Shown here: one piece after another, positions 1 to 5,037 of the stretch | Layout of the letters: each line of letters starts with the position of its first letter | Numbering within the stretch: position 1 is the stretch's first letter | DNA from: Comamonadaceae bacterium | Lineage (GTDB): Bacteria; Pseudomonadota; Gammaproteobacteria; Burkholderiales; Burkholderiaceae_C | Reading direction: 5' to 3' | Assembly (NCBI GenBank): GCA_947374705.1 | Contig: CANCDA010000132.1 | Span: forward strand, 1 to 6,850 | Length of the DNA stretch: 6,850 bases | The notes under the pieces: generated by a model | The model's database searches: none | Seen by the model: the letters and a program-made list of their open reading frames with translations, nothing else | Told to the model about the DNA's origin: nothing | Position numbers and translations under genes: made by a program

Positions 1-302
1 TGCGTGACCGCATCAAGTCCATGCGCATCGCCAACATCTACGAGCCGCATCACTACCGGCACATCCTCTCAGGCGTGCAGATCACGGGGGAATCATCGAC
101 AACAAGTGGGGGCGGCGATTTGCAGGTGCGCTCCAACTACCTGGTCGTACGCACCATGGCCATGGACGGCAACATGATGATTTACTCGACAGGCCAGTGC
201 CAGGACGTGGTGACCATCACTGCCGATGGCCCGCGCTTCAAACGCCGCAAATTCATCTATGACTCGCGCGTGATCGAGACCTTGATGGTCATTCCGCTGT
301 AA
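1..302 (+). CDS. Aromatic-ring-hydroxylating dioxygenase beta (small) subunit, C-terminal part
   Basis: Partial at the left edge. The reading frame is open from the first base (first full codon at 3, R-D-R-I-K-S before the internal Met at 21) and ends with TAA at 300-302. The visible ~100 residues match the C-terminal half of Rieske non-haem iron oxygenase small subunits (SnoaL/NTF2-like fold). The landmarks are RDRI..MRIANIYEPHHYRH, then NYLVVRTM, a central D-G-N-M-M-I-Y-S-T-G stretch, and the typical ending FIYDSRVIETLMVIPL. These subunits are structural partners of the catalytic alpha subunit, which carries the Rieske cluster and mononuclear iron and must lie outside the window. Salicylate, anthranilate, terephthalate and similar carboxylated aromatics are usual substrates of this subgroup; which one applies cannot be told here. 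The Met at 21 is internal and not the start. The stop is 29 nt before the Bug receptor gene, with no visible terminator, so the two are probably cotranscribed. Family call from memory of motifs. Confidence 0.85.
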   Translation, partial: RDRIKSMRIANIYEPHHYRHILSGVQITGESSTTSGGGDLQVRSNYLVVRTMAMDGNMMIYSTGQCQDVVTITADGPRFKRRKFIYDSRVIETLMVIPL

Positions 303-320
303 ACGCCAGACCTGACAACT

Positions 321-325
321 GGAGG
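321..325 (+). promoter_or_regulatory. Shine-Dalgarno site of the Bug receptor gene
   Basis: GGAGG lies 6 nt before the ATG at 332 and is the strongest ribosome binding site in the window. It fixes the start at 332 rather than the ATG at 327, which is out of frame and stops after two codons. Confidence 0.8.
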
Positions 326-331
326 CATGAC

Positions 332-1309
332 ATGACAAAAAAAATAGGCCGATGTGCCGCCCTTTTGCTGGCTGCGCTGTGCACTGCCAGCGGCGCTTTC
401 GCACAAACGGCGGCTGCATGGCCGCAAAAGCCCATTCGCATCATCGTGCCCAACCCCGCCGGTGGCACGGCGGACTTGCTGCCACGCTTGATCTCAGAGC
501 CTCTGAGTCGCAGTCTGGGCCAACCCGTCATCATTGAAAACCGCGCCGGTGCGGCGGGCAATATCGCCGCTGAATATGTGGCCAATGCCGAGCCCGATGG
601 CTACACCCTGATGGCCGCGCCGCCACCGCCCTTGTCCATCAACATCAGCCTGTACCCCAAGCTCAACTACGACCCCGCCAAGTTCGTGCCCATCACCGTA
701 CTGGCCGCCGTGCCCAATGCGCTCATGGTGCACCCCAGCGTGCCAGCGAATACGTTGGAAGAGTTCATTGCCTACGCCAAGGCCAACCCCAACAAGCTCA
801 GTTACGCCTCTCAAGGCAATGGCTCCACCGCGCACCTCACGGCCGAACTCTTCAAACTCAAAACCGGCACGCAGCTCGTGCATGTGCCTTACAAGGGCGA
901 CGCCCCCGCCATTGCCGACTTGCTGGGTGGTCATGTGCACCTGATGTTTGGCAACGTGGCCGCCGCATCCGCGCATCTGAAAAGTGGCAAGCTGCGCATC
1001 CTGGCCGTAACCAGTGCCAAGCGCATTGCGTCTATGCCGAGCATTCCCGCTTTGAACGAGGTCGTGCCAGGTGTCATCGGCGTGGCTTGGTTTGCCATGG
1101 TGGCGCCAGCTAAAACACCTGCGGCAATAGCCGCGCGACTGTCCAGCACCGTGGCCGAGATTCTGCGCACGCCTGAGATGACCAAGCGCTACGCCGAAGT
1201 CGGGGCCGAGCCCGTGGGCAACACGCCCGAGGAGATGGCCGCATGGCAGCGCGAAGACACCGAGCGTTGGCGCGCGGTCATCAAGGCCGGCAAGATCACG
1301 GTTGATTAG
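332..1309 (+). CDS. Bug/TctC-family periplasmic solute-binding receptor
   Basis: 325 residues, the usual length for Bug (Bordetella uptake gene)/TctC receptors. Residues 1-24 form a Sec signal peptide (K3-K4, hydrophobic core L11-L16, A-F-A at 22-24 followed by Q25). There is no lipobox cysteine, so the protein should be free in the periplasm. Family landmarks: WPQKPIRIIVPNPAGGTADLLPR (30-52), GQPVIIENRAGAAGNIAAEYVA (63-84), PDGYTLM (88-94), a YDP..F.PIT..A.VP motif (113-128), LSYASQGNGSTAHL (156-169), VHVPYKGDAPAIADLLGGHVHLMF (183-206) and LRILAVTSAKR (221-231). Bug receptors bind carboxylates and other small organic acids, often aromatic, and classically feed TctA/TctB-type secondary transporters. 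Here the gene sits 18 nt upstream of livH, so it may supply the ABC importer instead. Eight consecutive A residues (337-344) lie just inside the coding start, a possible slippage site. Confidence 0.93.
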   Translation: MTKKIGRCAALLLAALCTASGAFAQTAAAWPQKPIRIIVPNPAGGTADLLPRLISEPLSRSLGQPVIIENRAGAAGNIAAEYVANAEPDGYTLMAAPPPPLSINISLYPKLNYDPAKFVPITVLAAVPNALMVHPSVPANTLEEFIAYAKANPNKLSYASQGNGSTAHLTAELFKLKTGTQLVHVPYKGDAPAIADLLGGHVHLMFGNVAAASAHLKSGKLRILAVTSAKRIASMPSIPALNEVVPGVIGVAWFAMVAPAKTPAAIAARLSSTVAEILRTPEMTKRYAEVGAEPVGNTPEEMAAWQREDTERWRAVIKAGKITVD

Positions 1310-1311
1310 TT

Positions 1312-1317
1312 GGTGAG
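1312..1317 (+). promoter_or_regulatory. Probable Shine-Dalgarno for livH (GTG start)
   Basis: GGTGAG lies 10 nt upstream of the GTG at 1328. It is weak and slightly far, but it supports the GTG start, which gives the canonical LivH N-terminus. Confidence 0.45.
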
Positions 1318-1327
1318 CCTTTAAACC

Positions 1328-2257
1328 GTGGACATCTTTCTCCAACAAATCATCAACGGCCTGGTGCTGGGCAGCATCTACGCGCTGGTGGCGCTGGGCT
1401 ACACCATGGTGTACGGCATCATCAACCTCATCAACTTCGCGCATGGCGAGGTGCTGATGGTGGGCGCGCTCACGAGCTGGAGCGCTATTGGCCTGATGCA
1501 AGAGGCCATGCCGAATGCGCCGGGCTGGCTCATCCTGCTGCTGGCCTTGTTGATCGCCTGTGTGGTGTGTGCCACGCTCAATTTTGTGATCGAGAAGGTA
1601 GCCTACCGACCCCTGCGCAACGCGCCCAAACTTGCGCCGCTCATCACCGCCATTGGCATGTCCATCCTGCTGCAAACGCTGGCCATGATCATCTGGAAGC
1701 CCAGCTACAAGTCTTATCCCTCTTTGCTGCCCAGCACACCCATTCATGTGGGCGGGGCCGTCATCACGCCCACGCAGATTTTGATTTTGGGGTTGACGGC
1801 AGTGGCGCTGGCCTTACTCATGTGGCTCGTCAACGCCACGCGCCTGGGCCGTGCCATGCGCGCCACCGCAGAGAACCCGCGCGTGGCTGCGCTGATGGGT
1901 GTTCGGCCGGATCGTGTCATCTCCGCCACCTTCATCATCGGCGCGGTGCTGGCCGCACTGGCGGGCGTGATGTGGGCCGCCAACTACGGCACGGTGCACC
2001 ACAGCATGGGCTTTCTGCCGGGGCTCAAGGCCTTTACCGCTGCCGTGTTTGGCGGCATTGGCAACTTGGGCGGGGCGGTGCTGGGCGGCATTTTGCTGGG
2101 CCTGATCGAGTCCATTGGCGCAGGCTATATCGGTGATTTGACGGGTGGCGTGCTGGGCAGCCACTACGCGGATATTTTTGCCTTCATCGTCTTGATCGTG
2201 GTGCTCACGCTGCGGCCTTCGGGCTTGCTGGGCGAGCGGGTGGCGGAGCGCTCATGA
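1328..2257 (+). CDS. livH: LivH-type ABC importer permease (HAAT family)
   Basis: 309 residues from a GTG start; the N-terminus MDIFLQQIINGLVLGSIYALVALG is the standard opening of LivH proteins. It is an inner-membrane permease of the branched-chain-amino-acid (HAAT) ABC family, with roughly eight hydrophobic segments. Motifs seen: Y-T-M-V-Y-G-I-I-N-L-I-N-F-A-H-G-E (25-41), the family's most conserved block; the cytoplasmic coupling loop TRLGRAMRATAENPRVAALMGV (171-192), which contacts the ATPase subunits; and the GGIGNLGGAVLGGILLGLIE block (242-261). It should pair with LivM (3931-5037) to form the channel. The operon is interrupted directly after this gene by the Fic gene. The 3' end carries GGAG at 2245-2248, 5 nt before an ATG (2254) that overlaps the TGA stop as ATGA, the arrangement expected if livM once followed directly. 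The substrate is not necessarily leucine, isoleucine or valine, because the receptor in the operon is Bug-type. Confidence 0.94.
   Translation: MDIFLQQIINGLVLGSIYALVALGYTMVYGIINLINFAHGEVLMVGALTSWSAIGLMQEAMPNAPGWLILLLALLIACVVCATLNFVIEKVAYRPLRNAPKLAPLITAIGMSILLQTLAMIIWKPSYKSYPSLLPSTPIHVGGAVITPTQILILGLTAVALALLMWLVNATRLGRAMRATAENPRVAALMGVRPDRVISATFIIGAVLAALAGVMWAANYGTVHHSMGFLPGLKAFTAAVFGGIGNLGGAVLGGILLGLIESIGAGYIGDLTGGVLGSHYADIFAFIVLIVVLTLRPSGLLGERVAERS
2245..2248 (+). promoter_or_regulatory. Shine-Dalgarno inside livH 3' end, apparently orphaned
   Basis: GGAG with 5-nt spacing to the ATG at 2254, which overlaps the livH stop as ATGA. In the present sequence it can only serve the 23-codon reading frame at 2254-2325. 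In the reconstructed ancestral junction it would have served livM, which now has no recognisable Shine-Dalgarno. The motif is seen directly; the history is inferred. Confidence 0.5.
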
Positions 2258-2325
2258 TGTTTCATTTTTGTGCAATTGGTTTTAAAAATATTCATTTTTT
2301 ATCAATTAAAACCATTTTTGAATGA
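2254..2325 (+). CDS. Possible 23-codon leader peptide upstream of the Fic gene
   Basis: ATG overlaps the livH stop (ATGA), has GGAG 5 nt upstream, and reads 23 codons to TGA at 2323-2325, ending 9 nt before the Fic start and in the same frame as it. The product would be hydrophobic and rich in Phe and Ile (starting MMFHFCAIGF). A second overlapping mini-frame, ATG 2322 to TAA 2340-2342 (six codons), begins by ATGA overlap with this stop and ends across the Fic start codon. The chain could couple translation from livH to the Fic gene. The composition simply reflects AT-rich DNA, so it may be a chance open frame; no family is recognised. Confidence 0.25.
   Translation: MMFHFCAIGFKNIHFLSIKTIFE
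2261..2307. repeat. Imperfect 17-bp direct repeat, 30-bp period
   Basis: TTCATTTTTGTGCAATT (2261-2277) and TTCATTTTTTATCAATT (2291-2307) match at 14 of 17 positions and start exactly 30 bp apart, close to three helical turns. A further CATTTTTG occurs at 2263-2270 and 2313-2320. Same-face half-sites for a regulator are possible, but low sequence complexity makes chance similarity likely enough to keep confidence modest. Confidence 0.4.
2277..2314. repeat. 9-bp inverted repeat in the Fic leader
   Basis: TGGTTTTAA (2277-2285) and TTAAAACCA (2306-2314) are perfect inverted arms separated by 20 nt. It could be an operator or a hairpin in the livH-Fic transcript. It is not a rho-independent terminator: the stem is A/T-rich and the loop is long. 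Confidence 0.4.
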
Positions 2326-2334
2326 AAATTCAGC

Positions 2335-3927
2335 ATGGTTAATGATTTTGAGCAACTCGTAGGCGGCGCCTGGCTGAGCCAACGTTACGGTTTTGAGACT
2401 GCGCTGCCCCTGACCACGACCAGTCGCATTGGCGGACGGCGCGCCACGCAGACCAGCGAGGGGCGGGTGACCGAGACCTATGTGCCAGCCATGCGCCCCG
2501 AACCTACGCTGCGCGGCCATCTGACCTTTCACCTGAAACACGAAGCCCCCAATCTGGAGCTGCTCTCGCGTTTGTTTGAAAGCTGCCCGCCCGACGAGTT
2601 CACCTCTTGGATCGACAACGAACCCACGGGCCAGTACGCACGCCGTGCCGGGTTTCTTTTTGAGTGGATGACGGGGCGCGAGCTACCCGTGCACGCGGCC
2701 CTCAGCGGCCCGACCATCGACGCCATGGATGGCGAGAAGATGGTTGTGGCGACTGAGGGCTTGGCCATCGTCAACAAACGCTGGCGTGTGCGCGACAACC
2801 TGCCCGGCACGCGCGCTTTTTGCCCTGTCATTCGCCAATCAGCCGCAGTGGCCCAAGCCATGGCCTTGGACATCCCCGCACTTATCCACGCGCTTGCCGC
2901 CGAATTCGGCGAGGATGTGTTGATGAAGTCGGCGGTGTGGATGACGCTGCGCGAGAGCAAGTCCAGTTTTGAGATCGAGGGCGAAGCCGATAAGTTAGAC
3001 CGCATCCAGCGCTTTGCGGACGTGTTGAGTCGGCGCACCGGAGGCGCTGCCGTGCCGCTGGATGAGGCCAGCTTGGCGCAACTTCAGTCGGAAATTCTCG
3101 GGCGCAGCACCAGCTTGAAAGGTTTTGGTTTGCGCCAATCACCGGTCTTTGTGGGGGAGACAATTCGCTACCAGGACATCGTGCACTACGTGGCCCCGCC
3201 CAGCGATGACGTACCCGCCATGCTCGACGGTTTGCAGGTTTTTCTGGCCAGAACACAAGGCCAGTCGCCCGTGATGCGCAGCGCGGTGGTGGCCTTTGGC
3301 TTTGTGTACATCCACCCCCTGGCCGATGGCAATGGGCGAGTCCACCGCTTTCTCATCAACGACTTGCTGCGCCGAGACGGTGTCGTGAGTGCCCCGATGA
3401 TCGTGCCGGTATCCGCGCTCATCACCCACGATGTGGTGGAGCGCAGGGCCTATGACGACATACTCGACGTCATCTCCAAACCCCTGATGCGATCGGTGGC
3501 CGGTGGCTATGAATTCACCCCGAAGCCAAGCACTTACCCCGATGGCATCAGCTCCAATTTTGTGTTCCACAAAAATGCCGCAGCTCGCCACGTCTGGCAG
3601 TACCTGGACTTGACGCAACACGTGAGTTATTTGAGCCACGTGATTGAGCGCACCATTCGGGAAGATATGCGTGAAGAGTCGCGTTATTTGCGCAGCCACG
3701 CGCGAGCGCGCAGTGCCATCAAGGACATCATTGAAATGCCGGATGCGCAGATTGATCGTGTCATCCGCTCTATGCAGGCCAATGAAGGCCAACTCTCCAA
3801 TGTCTTAGCCAAAGAAGTCCCCGAGTTGACGCGTGACGGAGTGTGGGAGCGGCTGTGTGAGCTGGTGCGACGCGCGTTTGAGGGCGGCGCTCAAGCTGAC
3901 ACGGCATCTACACATCAGTCTCAGTAA
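2335..3927 (+). CDS. Fic-domain protein, predicted class II autoinhibited AMP transferase
   Basis: 530 residues. The start at 2335 is the only usable ATG, because the frame has a stop at 2323-2325. Fic proteins transfer AMP (sometimes another phosphate-containing group) to hydroxyl side chains of target proteins. The catalytic motif HPLADGNGRVHR is at 327-338 with every key residue present: catalytic H327, D331 for Mg2+, N333 and R335 for nucleotide phosphates, and R338. L329 replaces the common Phe. The target-binding flap precedes it (VHYVAPPSDDVPAML, 283-297). The motif S-F-E-I-E-G at 211-216 fits the class II inhibitory consensus (S/T)xxxE(G/N); E215 is expected to pair with R338 and hold the enzyme off. 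Residues 1-170 include PTGQYARRAGFLFEWMTGR (97-115), which I recall from other large bacterial Fic proteins; its function is unknown. The ~150-residue, charged C-terminus (from about 380) is unassigned. No signal peptide or membrane segment, so cytoplasmic. It lies in the liv operon, stopping 3 nt before livM. Target unknown; activity not provable from sequence. Confidence 0.9.
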   Translation: MVNDFEQLVGGAWLSQRYGFETALPLTTTSRIGGRRATQTSEGRVTETYVPAMRPEPTLRGHLTFHLKHEAPNLELLSRLFESCPPDEFTSWIDNEPTGQYARRAGFLFEWMTGRELPVHAALSGPTIDAMDGEKMVVATEGLAIVNKRWRVRDNLPGTRAFCPVIRQSAAVAQAMALDIPALIHALAAEFGEDVLMKSAVWMTLRESKSSFEIEGEADKLDRIQRFADVLSRRTGGAAVPLDEASLAQLQSEILGRSTSLKGFGLRQSPVFVGETIRYQDIVHYVAPPSDDVPAMLDGLQVFLARTQGQSPVMRSAVVAFGFVYIHPLADGNGRVHRFLINDLLRRDGVVSAPMIVPVSALITHDVVERRAYDDILDVISKPLMRSVAGGYEFTPKPSTYPDGISSNFVFHKNAAARHVWQYLDLTQHVSYLSHVIERTIREDMREESRYLRSHARARSAIKDIIEMPDAQIDRVIRSMQANEGQLSNVLAKEVPELTRDGVWERLCELVRRAFEGGAQADTASTHQSQ

Positions 3928-3930
3928 ATC

Positions 3931-5037
3931 ATGACAAAAGCAAAGCCCTTGCCCTCTGCGGCACTCATCAAGTTGGTGCTGGCCGCGCTGGCCCTGCTCA
4001 TCCTGCCCCTGCTGCTGCAAAACTTTGGCAACGCCTGGGTTCGCATTGCCGACATGGCGCTGCTCTATGTGCTGCTGGCCCTGGGCCTGAACATCGTGGT
4101 GGGTTATGCCGGTTTGTTGGACTTGGGTTATGTGGCTTTCTTCGCCATTGGGGCTTACCTGTATGGGCTGTTGTCGTCCCCGCATTTGAGCGAAACCTTT
4201 GTTTGGCTGGCGACCATGTTTCCGCAAGGCCTGCACACGCCGCTGTGGCTAGCCGTGCCCCTGGCTGCCGCAGTGGCGGGCATGTTTGGCGTGCTGCTGG
4301 GCGCGCCCACGCTGCGCTTGCGGGGTGACTATCTGGCCATCGTCACGCTGGGCTTTGGCGAGATCATTCGCGTGTTTTTGAACAACCTGGATCAGCCGGT
4401 GAACTTGACCAACGGCCCCAAGGGCCTGGGGCAGATCGACTCGCTCAAGTTCTTTGGCTTGGACCTGGGCAAGAAGCTGAATGTGGGCGGCTATGAGTTG
4501 GCCTCGGTCACGCTGTACTACTACCTGTTCCTGGCGCTGGTGCTGCTCAGCATCGTGATCTCGCACCGGCTGGAACTGTCACGCGTGGGCCGGGCGTGGA
4601 TGGCGATTCGTGAGGATGAAATTGCCGCCAAGGCCATGGGCATCAACACCCGCAACATGAAGCTGCTGGCCTTTGGCATGGGCGCTACGTTTGGCGGCGT
4701 GTCGGGGGCGATGTTTGCGGCGTTTCAGGGCTTTATTTCGCCCGAGTCGTTCAGCCTGATGGAGTCGGTGATGATCGTCGCCATGGTGGTGCTGGGCGGC
4801 TTGGGGCATCTGCCGGGCGTGGTGCTGGGGGCTGTGTTGTTGGCTGCTTTGCCCGAGGTGCTGCGCTATGTGGCCGGCCCCTTGCAAGCCATGACCGGGG
4901 GGCGGTTGGATGCGGCCATCCTGCGCCAGTTGTTGATTGCCTTGGCCATGATCAGCGTCATGCTGCTGCGCCCGCGTGGCCTGTGGCCTGCACCTGAGCA
5001 TGGCAAGTCTTTGCAGGTCACGGGGGTCAAGCCATGA
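3931..5037 (+). CDS. livM: LivM-type ABC importer permease (HAAT family)
   Basis: 368 residues, the second inner-membrane permease, expected to pair with LivH. Motifs: a hydrophobic N-terminus (11-31), A-L-G-L-N-I-V-V-G-Y-A-G-L-L-D-L-G-Y-V-A-F-F-A-I-G-A-Y (50-76, the family's hallmark block), PTLRLRGDYLAIVTLGFGEIIR (126-147), TNGPKGLG (160-167), the coupling loop SRVGRAWMAIREDEIAAKAMGI (217-238) and VVLGGLGHLPGVVLGAVLL (286-304), ending in the usual LLRPRGLWP (345-353). Eight to nine membrane segments can be drawn. The start lies 3 nt after the Fic stop and has no Shine-Dalgarno in the preceding 20 nt. Its translation therefore probably depends on ribosomes finishing the Fic gene. It overlaps livG by 4 nt. 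Confidence 0.94.
   Translation: MTKAKPLPSAALIKLVLAALALLILPLLLQNFGNAWVRIADMALLYVLLALGLNIVVGYAGLLDLGYVAFFAIGAYLYGLLSSPHLSETFVWLATMFPQGLHTPLWLAVPLAAAVAGMFGVLLGAPTLRLRGDYLAIVTLGFGEIIRVFLNNLDQPVNLTNGPKGLGQIDSLKFFGLDLGKKLNVGGYELASVTLYYYLFLALVLLSIVISHRLELSRVGRAWMAIREDEIAAKAMGINTRNMKLLAFGMGATFGGVSGAMFAAFQGFISPESFSLMESVMIVAMVVLGGLGHLPGVVLGAVLLAALPEVLRYVAGPLQAMTGGRLDAAILRQLLIALAMISVMLLRPRGLWPAPEHGKSLQVTGVKP

Larger units (their letters stand above)
2258..2334. promoter_or_regulatory. AT-rich intergenic tract, candidate promoter/operator of the Fic gene
   Basis: This is 77 nt with 16 G or C (about 21%), in a window near 60% G+C. It is the only such tract in the window. On the plus strand a weak sigma-70-like pair can be drawn: TTGGTT (2276-2281), 18 nt, TATCAA (2300-2305). 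The match is poor (3/6 and 4/6). The tract contains the repeats listed separately. AT-rich DNA of this type commonly binds H-NS-like silencers (MvaT or Bv3F homologues), which is an inference. No Shine-Dalgarno is seen before the Fic ATG. Confidence 0.35.
2252..3934 (+). other. Candidate insertion of a Fic gene block, bounded by TCATGA repeats
   Basis: The palindromic hexamer TCATGA lies at 2252-2257 (livH stop) and at 3929-3934 (livM start). Deleting 2258-3934 (1677 nt) leaves one copy and joins livH to livM through a 4-nt ATGA overlap. The same overlap type is present at the livM/livG boundary at 5034-5037. The block holds an AT-rich leader and one gene, with no transposase, integrase or long terminal inverted repeats visible. 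A 6-bp repeat made partly of stop and start codons can arise by chance, so the insertion reading also rests on the unusual gene content, the AT-rich left edge and the orphaned ribosome binding site. Confidence 0.45.

Noticed and set aside
337..344. A8 tract as a phase-variation switch at the Bug gene start
   Set aside because: Eight A residues can slip, but a single tract of this length in a lysine codon run right after the start is common, and no other sign of switching is visible.
494..1747. 417-codon open frame on the minus strand across the Bug gene and livH
   Set aside because: Its product is dominated by His, Gln and Gly with no family resemblance, and it lies antisense to two strongly conserved genes. 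This is the usual antisense shadow in GC-rich DNA.
2277..2314. Inverted repeat considered as a rho-independent terminator after livH
   Set aside because: The arms are A/T-rich with a 20-nt loop and no stable GC stem, and the downstream liv genes need readthrough.
3139..3792. 217-codon minus-strand frame inside the Fic gene, considered as an antisense antitoxin
   Set aside because: No ribosome binding site or recognisable motif, His/Val-rich shadow composition, and the Fic protein already carries its own inhibitory motif.
2258..3934. Fic block considered as an insertion sequence, integron cassette or transposon
   Set aside because: No transposase or integrase, no long terminal inverted repeats and no attC-like structure are seen. 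Only the 6-bp edge repeat is present, so the mechanism is left open.
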